64,000 bases of DNA from an uncultured Rhizobiaceae group bacterium. GTDB lineage: Bacteria > Pseudomonadota > Alphaproteobacteria > Rhizobiales > Rhizobiaceae. The translations under genes were made by a program, and so were the position numbers. The stretch lies in contig CALIOE010000037.1 of NCBI GenBank assembly GCA_938044775.1, positions 1-64,000 of the forward strand, written 5' to 3'. How positions within the stretch are numbered: position 1 is the stretch's first letter; every line of letters starts with the position of its first letter. Shown piece by piece: positions 46,105 to 54,463 of this stretch. The notes under the pieces are model-generated. The model made no database searches and had not been told where the DNA came from. It saw only the letters and a list, made by a program, of their open reading frames with translations.

Positions 46105-46926
46105 ATGGATGCAATGGTTCAACCAATGACCGCCACCGCCACTCAGACCGAGACAGAGACCGAGACAGAGACGGTGAAAATCCGCAGCCGCGACGTCCAT
46201 GTTTTTTATGGCGACAATGAAGCCATAAAGGGCGTTGATCTCGACATCAAGGAAAAGCAGGTGACGGCTCTGATCGGCCCTTCGGGTTGTGGTAAGTCCA
46301 CCTTTTTGCGCTGCATCAATCGTATGAATGATACGATCGATGTCTGTCGCGTAACCGGAAAAATCGAGATTGATGGTCAGGACATCTACCAGCCTGACGT
46401 CAATGTCGTCGATCTGCGTGCCGATGTGGGCATGGTGTTTCAGAAACCAAACCCGTTTCCAAAATCAATATTCGAAAATGTTGCCTATGGACCGCGTATT
46501 CACGGTCTGGCCAAAAACAAAAACGATATGGCCGGGATTGTGGAGAAGAGCCTTAAGCGGGCAGGACTCTGGGAAGAAGTCAAGGATCGTCTGGATGAAC
46601 CGGGTACCGGCCTATCGGGCGGTCAGCAGCAGCGCCTTTGTATCGCTCGCGCCATTGCTGTGTCTCCCAGCGTGATTCTCATGGATGAGCCCTGTTCCGC
46701 TTTGGATCCGATTGCAACTGCAATTGTGGAGGAACTTATCGACGAACTCCGGCAACGCTTTACCATTGTCATCGTGACCCACTCCATGCAGCAAGCGGCT
46801 CGGGTGAGCCAGGAAACAGCCTTTTTCCATCTTGGCGACATCGTTGAAACCGGTTTCACAGACGACATATTTACCAACCCCAAAGACCCGCGCACGGAAA
46901 GCTACATCTCCGGCAAGATCGGGTGA
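46105..46926 (+). CDS. pstB: Phosphate ABC transporter ATPase PstB
   Basis: PstB hydrolyses ATP to drive phosphate import. The 273-residue protein has Walker [13 protein letters not shown] signature [14 protein letters not shown] and Walker [14 protein letters not shown]. Residues 9-21 are a Thr/Glu repeat ([16 protein letters not shown]) encoded by two perfect 12-bp copies at 46147-46170, unusual for PstB. The repeat precedes the conserved domain and is probably neutral. The gene lies 11 bp after pstA. Confidence 0.96.
   Translation: MDAMVQPMTATATQTETETETETVKIRSRDVHVFYGDNEAIKGVDLDIKEKQVTALIGPSGCGKSTFLRCINRMNDTIDVCRVTGKIEIDGQDIYQPDVNVVDLRADVGMVFQKPNPFPKSIFENVAYGPRIHGLAKNKNDMAGIVEKSLKRAGLWEEVKDRLDEPGTGLSGGQQQRLCIARAIAVSPSVILMDEPCSALDPIATAIVEELIDELRQRFTIVIVTHSMQQAARVSQETAFFHLGDIVETGFTDDIFTNPKDPRTESYISGKIG
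46147..46170 (+). repeat. Two perfect 12-bp tandem copies in the 5' end of pstB
   Basis: ACCGAGACAGAG occurs twice in tandem (46147-46158 and 46159-46170), in frame, encoding alternating Thr and Glu. Copy-number change would keep the reading frame because the unit is 12 bp. Confidence 0.8.
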
Positions 46927-46930
46927 GGAC

Positions 46931-47668
46931 ATGAGCATGGAAGCCAATAACGATCAGCATATCTCCAGTGCTTTCGACAAGGACCTGCGCCAGATTGAAG
47001 ACCTCGTTGTGACGATGGGCGGCCTCGTGGAAACCCAGATTGAAGAAGCCGCGGAAGTGTTGACGACCCGCGATTTAGAGCGCGGTGAGAGGCTTATTGC
47101 ATCAGACAAACGGGTTGACGAAATTGAACAAGAGATCGACTCACTTGTTGTTCGGCTTATCGCACTGCGTCAGCCAACTGCCGGAGACCTGCGCTCAGTT
47201 CTCGCAGCGTTGAAAGTTGCGGCCGATCTGGAGCGTATCGGAGATTACGCCAAAAACATCGCCAAACGGACGAAGGTCCTTGCGCAGGTGGAACCAGTCG
47301 GCTCTTCGGCAAAGAGCATACGTCGTATGTGTCTGATGGTGCGTCAAATGGTGAAAGACGTTCTCGATGCCTATCTGACACGTGATTTGGCGAGCGCCGC
47401 CGATATCCGTCTGCGTGATGAAGAAGTCGACCAGGTTCACAACAACCTTTTCCGTGCCCTTTTGACCTACATGCTGGAGGATCCGCGAAACATTACCCCC
47501 TGCATGCACCTGTTGTTCATCGCAAAAAATGTTGAGCGAATGGGCGACCATACGACATCGGTCGCCGAGCAGATCACCTATCTTGTTACCGGCGAGCTTC
47601 CCGACGAAGAACGCCCCAAAGGTGATACAACAAGCACGACGCTCATCGAACACCAGGATAGTGTCTGA
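46931..47668 (+). CDS. phoU: Phosphate transport system regulator PhoU
   Basis: PhoU couples Pst transport to PhoR signalling. The 245-residue protein consists of two three-helix PhoU repeats (about residues 20-105 and 120-210), with metal-binding Glu/Asp-rich helices such as DKRVDEIEQEIDSLVVRL and ADLERIGDYAKNIAKR; the second has FIAKNVERMGDHTTSVAEQ. ATG 46931 follows pstB by four bases. The stop is directly followed by the phoB start codon. Confidence 0.96.
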   Translation: MSMEANNDQHISSAFDKDLRQIEDLVVTMGGLVETQIEEAAEVLTTRDLERGERLIASDKRVDEIEQEIDSLVVRLIALRQPTAGDLRSVLAALKVAADLERIGDYAKNIAKRTKVLAQVEPVGSSAKSIRRMCLMVRQMVKDVLDAYLTRDLASAADIRLRDEEVDQVHNNLFRALLTYMLEDPRNITPCMHLLFIAKNVERMGDHTTSVAEQITYLVTGELPDEERPKGDTTSTTLIEHQDSV

Positions 47669-48370
47669 ATGAACATCTCGACGAAGGCGACGATCCTCGT
47701 GGTTGAAGATGAGACCGCCCAGCTGGAAATGCTCTGCTACAATCTGGAGAAGGAAGGTTTCCGGGTCGTGTCTGCCGAGGATGGTGAAGAAGCTCTGCTT
47801 GTGGCCAGAGAAGAACTTCCGGATGCAGTTGTCCTTGACTGGATGCTGCCATCTCTCTCAGGCATAGAGGTTTGTCGCCGATTGAAGGCAAACCCGGAAA
47901 CCAGCAACGCTCCGGTCATTATGCTGACTGCACGGGGAGAGGAAGCCGATCGCGTGCGCGGCCTGGAGACAGGGGCTGATGACTATGTTGTTAAGCCCTA
48001 CGGCGTTAGCGAGCTCATCGCTCGCATCCGAGCCCGTCTGCGGAGCAGTCGACCGTCGGCTGCAGGACAAACGCTGGGGTTTGAGGATATCGAAATCGAT
48101 ACGGAACAGCACAGAGCCAGTCGTGGAGGACGACCGCTCAAGTTGGGACCTACCGAATACCGGCTGCTGACCGTCTTTCTGGAACGGCCGAAACGGGTGT
48201 GGAGCCGCGATTCTCTGTTGGACCGCGTCTGGGGCCGGGATGCTGACGTGGATTTGCGCACCGTTGACGTTCATGTCGGCCGCTTGCGTAAGGTTTTGAA
48301 TTCCGGCGGGGCCAAGGACCTGATCCGCACCGTACGCGGTGCCGGATACTCCCTCGACGCCGAGCAATAG
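47669..48370 (+). CDS. phoB: Phosphate regulon response regulator PhoB
   Basis: PhoB is the OmpR-family response regulator that binds Pho boxes. The 233-residue protein has a receiver domain (VVEDETAQLE, phospho-acceptor Asp57 in LDWMLPSLSG, KPYG with the conserved Lys) and a C-terminal winged helix (LGPTEYRLLTVFLERPKRVWSR, then RTVRGAGYSLD). It begins immediately after the phoU stop and ends 68 bp before the HisD-family gene. It should be autoregulated through the Pho box upstream of pstS. Confidence 0.96.
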   Translation: MNISTKATILVVEDETAQLEMLCYNLEKEGFRVVSAEDGEEALLVAREELPDAVVLDWMLPSLSGIEVCRRLKANPETSNAPVIMLTARGEEADRVRGLETGADDYVVKPYGVSELIARIRARLRSSRPSAAGQTLGFEDIEIDTEQHRASRGGRPLKLGPTEYRLLTVFLERPKRVWSRDSLLDRVWGRDADVDLRTVDVHVGRLRKVLNSGGAKDLIRTVRGAGYSLDAEQ

Positions 48371-48438
48371 CCACACTGGATTTTGCCAGCAGGCAATGCG
48401 ATAGGGATGGGCATGCGTTTGAGCGTCCCGGTTCCTCA

Positions 48439-49767
48439 ATGACAAAACAAGTCGCCCTTCACGATCTGTCCAGGATTTCAGCTTCGGAACGCGAGGCGTT
48501 GCTTCGCCGAGCCGAGGATAACCTTGCGCCATTCATCGAGAAGGTCGCGCCCATCATAGAGGCAGTGCAGGACAAGGGCGACGAGGCGTTGGTTGAATTC
48601 GCAGAGCGCTTTGACGGCGCGACATTTGCGGCGGACGAAATTGCCGCGGGTGACGCAGATTTCGATTCTGCTTATGAAGCACTCGACGATGCGTTCATCG
48701 ACGTACTGCGCTATTCTGCGGACAATATTCGTCGCTTCCACGAGAGACAGATGCCGGAACTCCATTGGACGATGGAAATCAGACCCGGCGCACATGTCGG
48801 GGAGAGATTTACGCCGATCGATTCTGTGGCCTGCTATTCGCCCCGGGGTAAGGGCTCGTTTCCATCTGTGACGTTGATGAGCACCATTCCAGCCAAGGTT
48901 GCCGGTGTCCCTGAAGTGATTGTCCTGACGCCTCCTGGACCGGATGGCAAGATTGACCCGGCCACGCTGGTTGCAGCTGACATTGCTGGTGTCCGCAAGG
49001 TCTACAAGGCAGGTGGTGCGCATGCCGTTGCAGCTGCGGCCTTTGGCACTGAGACTATTCCCAAATGCGTTAAAATCGAGGGGCCGGGGAGCCCCTGGCT
49101 CGCAGCGGCCAAGGTTATGCTCGCCAATCGGATCGACCCGGGCATGCCGGCTGGGCCTTCTGAAGCAATCGTTTTTGCTGATGATTCCGCCAACCCGAAA
49201 ATCGCTGCCCTGGACACGATCATTGAATCAGAACATGGCGACGACTCGTCGGTATTTTTGGTGACAACTTCTGCGAAACTTGCGGACGAAGCGCGCGACT
49301 TGATTCCGCAATATTGGGCCGAGATGAGCGACGAGCGGGTCAGCTATTCGAGCGCTGTGTTGAACAGTGGGAGTGGCGGGGTGGTCCTGTGCGAGACGCC
49401 TGATCAGGCCTATGCCTTCATCAACGATTATGCGCCTGAGCACCTGCAGATCGTATCGAAGACTCCGCACAACCATCTTTCCCATGTTCGAAATGCATCA
49501 GAGATCTTGTTGGGAGAAGACACACCCGGCTCAATCGCCAATTATATGATGGGCCCCAATTGTGTGCTGCCGACCTCCGGAGCTGCAAAAACCCGGTCTC
49601 CATTGGGTGTTATGAATTTCCTCAAGGCTTGTTCGATCGGTGAACTGAATCGCCTGGGCCTGCAGGAGATGGCACCCAAAACCAAAATATTTGCTACTTA
49701 CGAAGGGTTTGATGCCCACGCCAACGCCGTTGGCCCGTTGCGCGTCCAGGCGCGTGGAAACGAATAG
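48439..49767 (+). CDS. Histidinol dehydrogenase family protein (divergent HisD paralogue)
   Basis: This 442-residue HisD-family NAD-dependent dehydrogenase conserves the catalytic Glu334/His335 pair (APEHLQ, equal to E326/H327 of E. coli HisD), His266 and His427. It differs at other zinc-site positions: Glu263 where HisD has the Gln259 ligand, Asn368 where it has Asp360, and Cys375 where it has His367. This pattern fits HisD-like enzymes that oxidise other alcohols, such as sulfopropanediol dehydrogenase (HpsN), better than histidine biosynthesis. No other his gene is nearby; it precedes gamma-glutamyltransferase and kynureninase genes. It starts 68 bp after phoB. Confidence 0.88.
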   Translation: MTKQVALHDLSRISASEREALLRRAEDNLAPFIEKVAPIIEAVQDKGDEALVEFAERFDGATFAADEIAAGDADFDSAYEALDDAFIDVLRYSADNIRRFHERQMPELHWTMEIRPGAHVGERFTPIDSVACYSPRGKGSFPSVTLMSTIPAKVAGVPEVIVLTPPGPDGKIDPATLVAADIAGVRKVYKAGGAHAVAAAAFGTETIPKCVKIEGPGSPWLAAAKVMLANRIDPGMPAGPSEAIVFADDSANPKIAALDTIIESEHGDDSSVFLVTTSAKLADEARDLIPQYWAEMSDERVSYSSAVLNSGSGGVVLCETPDQAYAFINDYAPEHLQIVSKTPHNHLSHVRNASEILLGEDTPGSIANYMMGPNCVLPTSGAAKTRSPLGVMNFLKACSIGELNRLGLQEMAPKTKIFATYEGFDAHANAVGPLRVQARGNE

Positions 49768-49781
49768 AAAGACTACAAAAT

Positions 49782-51374
49782 ATGCGTAATCTCGAACTTC
49801 CAGGACGCTCGCCCGTTCATGCCACACAGGGCATGGCTGCGACTTCTCATGCTTTGGCCACACAGGTCGCGATAGATGTGTTGAAGGCCGGCGGCAATGC
49901 CCTTGACGGGGCTATCGCCGCATGCGCCGTGCAATGCGTCGTCGAGCCGGGCTCAACCGGCATTGGTGGTGACTGCTTTGCGCTCTATGCACCAGGCGGC
50001 AAAGGAATGCCGATCGCCTTCAACGGGTCGGGCCGTGCGCCGGCAGCAGCCACTCTCGAAAAGCTGCGGGAACTTGGTGTTGATGAACTGACCCGAACGT
50101 CGCCGCACTCGGTCATCGTTCCCGGTGCAGTGGACGCCTGGTGCCAGCTTAACGCCGACCACGGCAAGATGTCACTTTCCGAGCTGCTGCAACCCGCAGT
50201 CGATTATGCCCGAAACGGCTACCCGATCTCTTCCCGGGTCAATGCGGATTTTCAAAAGAACCTCGATCATCTGAACAGCAACGAAAATCTGGCACGCATT
50301 TTTTTGCCCAATGGGCAAGTGCCGGCAATCGGTACACTGCATCATCAGCCGGGCCTGGCCGACGCCCTGGAAATGATCGGTCGCGAAGGCCGTGGGGTGT
50401 TTTATGAAGGCGAACTCGCGTCCGAAATGGTGGATACATTGCAGGCGAAAGGAGGGCTTCATACACGTGAGGATTTTGCAAACGCGAAGGGAAATTACGT
50501 AACACCAATTTCTACCGACTATCGCGGCAATACGATCTGGGAATGCCCGCCTCAAGGGCAGGGCGTGATTGCTCTTTTGCTGATGAACATGATGGCGAAA
50601 GCTCCCGTCACTGACGACATGCTAAGCCCGGAGCGCATTCACCTGGAACTGGAGGCCTGCCGCCGTGGCTACGCTGCGCGCGGGGTTTATCTTGCTGACC
50701 CAACGCAATCGGACGTTCCGGTTGAAGACATACTCAGTGATGAATACGCTGCCCAATTGTACAATGACATCGATCCGGAGGCTGCTCGCCACCCTCAAGG
50801 TGCCGTTGTTCTGCCGAAGCACAAAGACACGGTGTATATCTCGGTCGTTGATAAGGACCGCAATGCCTGCTCCTTCATCAACACTCTGTTCTTCGGCTGG
50901 GGTGGTGGGATCACCACATCAAAGCACGGCATCGTACTGACCAATCGTGGTGAAGGATTTGTCCTGCAAGACGGTCATCCCAACTGCATCGCACCCAACA
51001 AGCGCCCGCTCCACACGATCATTCCAGGTATGATCCAACGCGACGGAAAGACAATTTTGAGCTTTGGCGTTATGGGCGGCGAATACCAGGCGATGGGGCA
51101 TTTGCAGTTTTTAACCCGATACATCGACTATGGGTTGGACATACAGCAAGCCCAGGATGCGCCTCGGTTCATGGTCGACCCGTTCACCGGAGAAGTCGAG
51201 ATCGAAAGCTCTGTTGCTGCTGAAACGGTGGCGGCCTTGCGGGCCAAAGGGCACAAAATCGAGGCTGCTGTCAGTCCAATCGGCGGTTCGCAAGCCATCG
51301 CGATTGACTGGGAAAACGGTGTGCTGACGGGAGGAAGCGATCCACGAAAGGACGGATGCGCAGCCGGATACTAG
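49782..51374 (+). CDS. Gamma-glutamyltransferase family protein
   Basis: This 530-residue N-terminal nucleophile hydrolase hydrolyses or transfers gamma-glutamyl groups, or acts as an acylase. It is expected to self-cleave before Thr350 (HKDTVYISVVDKD), giving large and small subunits. Early motifs include ALATQVAIDVLKAGGNALDGAIA and EPGSTGIGGDCFALY. The usual PLSSMSPT loop reads RPLHTIIPGM, so the substrate may not be glutathione. No clear signal peptide is seen. It starts 14 bp after the HisD-family gene and ends 16 bp before kynureninase. Confidence 0.92.
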   Translation: MRNLELPGRSPVHATQGMAATSHALATQVAIDVLKAGGNALDGAIAACAVQCVVEPGSTGIGGDCFALYAPGGKGMPIAFNGSGRAPAAATLEKLRELGVDELTRTSPHSVIVPGAVDAWCQLNADHGKMSLSELLQPAVDYARNGYPISSRVNADFQKNLDHLNSNENLARIFLPNGQVPAIGTLHHQPGLADALEMIGREGRGVFYEGELASEMVDTLQAKGGLHTREDFANAKGNYVTPISTDYRGNTIWECPPQGQGVIALLLMNMMAKAPVTDDMLSPERIHLELEACRRGYAARGVYLADPTQSDVPVEDILSDEYAAQLYNDIDPEAARHPQGAVVLPKHKDTVYISVVDKDRNACSFINTLFFGWGGGITTSKHGIVLTNRGEGFVLQDGHPNCIAPNKRPLHTIIPGMIQRDGKTILSFGVMGGEYQAMGHLQFLTRYIDYGLDIQQAQDAPRFMVDPFTGEVEIESSVAAETVAALRAKGHKIEAAVSPIGGSQAIAIDWENGVLTGGSDPRKDGCAAGY

Positions 51375-51390
51375 GAACGGCCTAAAAACC

Positions 51391-52584
51391 ATGATCGATT
51401 TCACGCACACCAAACAGCTGTTTCAACTGCCCGGAAACGTCGTCTATCTCGATGGCAATTCGCTTGGCCCCTTGCCGAAGTCCGCCCCGGCGCGGATCGA
51501 GGCGATGCTGCGGGACGAATGGGGCGAGATGGTCATCCGCGGATGGAACCGTGCAGGCTGGATGCAGCAGCCCTCCAGGATTGGCAACCGGATTGCGCCC
51601 ATGATTGGAGCGCCAGAGCATAGCGTCGTTATGGGCGACACTCTGTCGATCAAGGTTTATCAGGCACTGGCGGCTGCACTTGAGTTGACGGACGACCGTA
51701 ACGTTGTCCTTTCCGACACCGGAAATTTCCCCACGGACCTCTACATGGCCGATGGCCTGCTCCGCTCCCTTGATCGTGGATATGTTCTGAAGACGGTAGA
51801 GCCGGATGCCATAGTCGATGCGATTACTGAAGAGGTTGCGGTCTTGATGTTGACGCAGGTCGACTACCGTACGGGTCGCATGCACGACATAGCAGCTTTG
51901 ACCGAACAGGCTCACTCTGTCGGCGCACTGGTCGTTTGGGATCTGGCCCATTCGGCCGGAGCTCTGCCGATTGATCTTGCCGGTTGCAATGCCGATTTCG
52001 CTGTTGGATGCACCTACAAATACCTTAACGGTGGCCCGGGCGCTCCGGCGTTCATCTATGTCCGACCCGACCACGCAAACATAGTGCGGCCAGCTCTGTC
52101 AGGCTGGCTTGGCCACGAGGCCCCGTTCGCATTCGATCGCGACTATCGCCCCGGTCTGGGCATTGAGCGCTTTCGTGTGGGCACGCCCCCGGTCATTCAG
52201 ATGGCCGCGCTGGAAGCATCTCTCGATATTTGGGAAAGTGTCGACATGGCAGACATTCGTTCGCGGTCTGTCGAGTTGAGCGAATTGTTCATCGCCGAAG
52301 TCGAAGCCCGCTGCCCGATGTTGCAACTTGCAAGTCCTCGCGACGCTGCAAGGCGTGGATCGCAGGTCTCATTCAAATTTGACAACGGTTATGCTGCTAT
52401 GCAGGCCGTTATCGCTCGCGGCCTGATTGGTGATTTTCGTGCACCGGACATTATGCGTTTCGGATTCACACCACTCTATATCGACAGCGACGACGTGCTT
52501 GCTGCAGTGGAAATCATCGACGATGTGATGTCCAGCAGGGCTTGGGATGTGCCGGAATTTCACCAGCGAATGGCGGTGACCTGA
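51391..52584 (+). CDS. kynU: Kynureninase
   Basis: Kynureninase hydrolyses kynurenine or 3-hydroxykynurenine to (hydroxy)anthranilate and alanine with PLP. The 397-residue protein starts with VVYLDGNSLGPLPK, has DWDLAHSAG-like VVWDLAHSAG and the PLP Lys210 in GCTYKYLNGGPG. No tryptophan 2,3-dioxygenase or formamidase gene is nearby. It ends the three-gene set with the HisD-family protein and gamma-glutamyltransferase. Family assignment is firm; a related C-C hydrolase role in another pathway is possible. Confidence 0.92.
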   Translation: MIDFTHTKQLFQLPGNVVYLDGNSLGPLPKSAPARIEAMLRDEWGEMVIRGWNRAGWMQQPSRIGNRIAPMIGAPEHSVVMGDTLSIKVYQALAAALELTDDRNVVLSDTGNFPTDLYMADGLLRSLDRGYVLKTVEPDAIVDAITEEVAVLMLTQVDYRTGRMHDIAALTEQAHSVGALVVWDLAHSAGALPIDLAGCNADFAVGCTYKYLNGGPGAPAFIYVRPDHANIVRPALSGWLGHEAPFAFDRDYRPGLGIERFRVGTPPVIQMAALEASLDIWESVDMADIRSRSVELSELFIAEVEARCPMLQLASPRDAARRGSQVSFKFDNGYAAMQAVIARGLIGDFRAPDIMRFGFTPLYIDSDDVLAAVEIIDDVMSSRAWDVPEFHQRMAVT

Positions 52585-52636
52585 CCGACCGCGAAACAAT
52601 GGTCTCGCAAGTGACGCAGATCGAACCTAAGCCGAA

Positions 52637-53191
52637 CTACGATTGCAACGGGATGCACCTGATTTCTGGACCGATGATTTTGCTTATCGCTCCACCAGTG
52701 TTTATGGCCTGATAGATCGACCTTGGTGGGCGTGCTGCATCGTCGACGCCGCGATGAACCCAGTTTCGTTCTTCTAAGGATTTCAGAGTTTGCGACAATG
52801 CGCGGTCGGTGATTGTCTGCAAGGAGCGTTTGATCTCGCTGAAATGGCTTGGTTTATGAAGCGATGTCAGAATGGGCAATGTCCATGAGCGGCGGAGCAA
52901 GTCCTGATCTTTTTCGCTGGAAATTTTGTGAACTCTGTTTGCAATTGCGGCGGCCGTAACACCAGTCTGTGTCAGTCGAAATTCAGGGCGAAGCGGATGA
53001 CCGTGACCAGGATTTCGTTCCAGCAGACCGATCCTTACAAGGTGCTCCATGCTCTGGGCGAACGCATTCCTGCCAGCGCCCGTTGCGGCCAACAATGTTG
53101 CCTGCCTTCCGGGGATGCCGTCGTGCAGGTTTGAGAGGATTGGTAGGGCCCAGGCTCTTGAAGTGATGTTGACAAGCGAATTTATGTACAT
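52637..53191 (-). CDS. Transcriptional regulator with two tandem HxlR-like winged-helix domains
   Basis: This 184-residue protein contains two copies of an HxlR-type winged helix: residues 12-77 (RAWALPILSNLH, then NAFAQSMEHLVRIGLLER) and 101-166 (RSWTLPILTSLH, then RALSQTLKSLEERNWVHR), in register at a spacing of 89. Standard HxlR proteins have one domain and dimerise; this one may act as a monomer with built-in symmetry. There is no conserved N-terminal Cys redox sensor. The ATG lies within the palindrome 53182-53193 and has no ribosome site, so translation may be leaderless. It is divergent from a VOC gene, its likely target. Confidence 0.85.
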   Translation of the reverse strand: MYINSLVNITSRAWALPILSNLHDGIPGRQATLLAATGAGRNAFAQSMEHLVRIGLLERNPGHGHPLRPEFRLTQTGVTAAAIANRVHKISSEKDQDLLRRSWTLPILTSLHKPSHFSEIKRSLQTITDRALSQTLKSLEERNWVHRGVDDAARPPRSIYQAINTGGAISKIIGPEIRCIPLQS

Positions 53192-53213
53192 AAAGTATAG
53201 TTACTATATTTTA
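53169..53213. promoter_or_regulatory. AT-rich divergent promoter with a perfect 12-bp palindrome
   Basis: TTGACA at 53169-53174 is a good -35-like element for the VOC gene. TTATGTACATAA (53182-53193) is a perfect palindrome between it and a TATAG-rich -10 region, and TATAGTTACTATA (53196-53208) is a second near-palindrome. The first overlaps the regulator's start codon. Placement between -35 and -10 is ideal for repression of the VOC gene by the tandem-HxlR protein. Confidence 0.55.
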
Positions 53214-53230
53214 GTTCGTGAGGAAAGACC

Positions 53231-53623
53231 ATGTCCCTTATTTCTCCAGATGATTCAATCACAATCGCTTTGTCGGTCGAAGATCGCCACGCAAGCGCCA
53301 GGTGGTACGAAGACATGCTCGGATTTCAGGCAATTTATCACGCCGATGAAGCAGGCTGGTCGGAGCTTCAAACCAATACTGTCGGGGTGACAATTGGCCT
53401 TGGCGAACAAACCAAACCGGCACCCGGCAACTGCGTTCCCGTTTTTGGAATCGCTGATATCGACAGCGCTCGTCACAAACTCGAAAAGGCAAATGTCAAA
53501 TTTGATGGCGAAACGGATGTCGTCGAGGGCATGGTCAAGACAGCCACTTTCTATGATCTTGATGGCAACGCTCTCATGCTTGCGGAAGATCTGACCAAAA
53601 GTGCACAACCAGAGGCCGACTGA
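53231..53623 (+). CDS. VOC superfamily protein (glyoxalase/bleomycin-resistance type)
   Basis: This 130-residue VOC protein has paired beta-alpha modules: ITIALSVEDRHASARWYED at the start and TFYDLDGNALMLAEDL at the end. The final strand has MLAED, with Glu as a possible metal ligand, but first-strand His is absent, so metal binding is doubtful. It is divergent from the tandem-HxlR regulator and separated by a palindromic promoter. HxlR-family repressors often control small detoxification genes next door, which suggests the role here. Confidence 0.88.
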   Translation: MSLISPDDSITIALSVEDRHASARWYEDMLGFQAIYHADEAGWSELQTNTVGVTIGLGEQTKPAPGNCVPVFGIADIDSARHKLEKANVKFDGETDVVEGMVKTATFYDLDGNALMLAEDLTKSAQPEAD

Positions 53624-53833
53624 TTGTCTGACAGTCTCGGGGCCGATCAATCCGTCGAAAGCTTAGGGCAGGCATATGACTGAGCTCGACACATACGCGT
53701 TAAGCAGGAGATCAAGACCCGCCATTTGGGCAAAACCAAATGGCGGCATTCCGTCCAAAACGGCCAGTCGGTTCGAACGCAGGAAACCCAAGATACAGAT
53801 TCCCTTTTAATCACTTTTCGGCCGCACTGGCAG

Positions 53834-54439
53834 TCAGAAATTCAGGTCCGGGTACTGGTTGAGATAGATTCTGAACCAGGGGGTATAAACCGACGGATTG
53901 TGCGCGATCTCGGCACGCAGAGCCTCGCCGGTTACCCAGCGGGTCTCGCACACCTCATCAGGGTTCATGGCGACAACGAGTTCTTCTTTCGCCACGTCGG
54001 AGCGAAACATGTGGACTCTTTCTCGCTCCCAGAGGCCGCCCCCTACATCGGCGGAATATTCGACAATCAGGCGCTCATTGACGGGTAACCTGAAGCCCAG
54101 CTCTTCTTGCAGACGGCGCTGTGCAGCGACAGCAATGTTTTCGCCCCAGTGCGGATGCGTGCAGCATGTATTGGCCCACAGCCCACCACAATGGTATTTG
54201 TCCCGCGCACGGCGCTGGATCAGCAATTCGTCGCCAGAGAAAACGAAAACCGACAGCGCCAGATGATGAATCCCGAGGACATGGGCCTCGATTTTCTCAA
54301 GAGGAAACTGGGTGCCATCGTCGTTGATCCCGGGTATCATGATCGCCGGGTTGGTCGGAGCTATCGGCCAGTCACCGGTTATCTCGGCAGGGCCACTTTC
54401 GGCGTCCGGCGTCAGAAACAGCACTTCCTTTTTCAGCAT
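53834..54439 (-). CDS. idi: Isopentenyl-diphosphate delta-isomerase, type I
   Basis: Type I IDI interconverts IPP and DMAPP. The 201-residue protein has the active-site Cys in NTCCTHPHWGE, the metal-binding Nudix-like segment AAQRRLQEELGF, and the catalytic Glu in WERERVHMF. It lies 24 bp after hemA on the same strand. Many bacteria with the MEP pathway do not need idi; in anoxygenic phototrophs idi and hemA occur near pigment genes, but no photosynthesis gene is visible here. Confidence 0.95.
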   Translation of the reverse strand: MLKKEVLFLTPDAESGPAEITGDWPIAPTNPAIMIPGINDDGTQFPLEKIEAHVLGIHHLALSVFVFSGDELLIQRRARDKYHCGGLWANTCCTHPHWGENIAVAAQRRLQEELGFRLPVNERLIVEYSADVGGGLWERERVHMFRSDVAKEELVVAMNPDEVCETRWVTGEALRAEIAHNPSVYTPWFRIYLNQYPDLNF

Positions 54440-54463
54440 GGCGCCGCTCGATACAGACTGCCG

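Noticed and set aside
45170-46126. 318-codon minus-strand frame opposite pstA
   Set aside because: pstA is unambiguous on the plus strand; the antisense frame is a by-product of GC-biased codons.
48439-49767. Assigning hisD (histidine biosynthesis)
   Set aside because: Zinc-site residues differ from HisD, and no other histidine gene is near.
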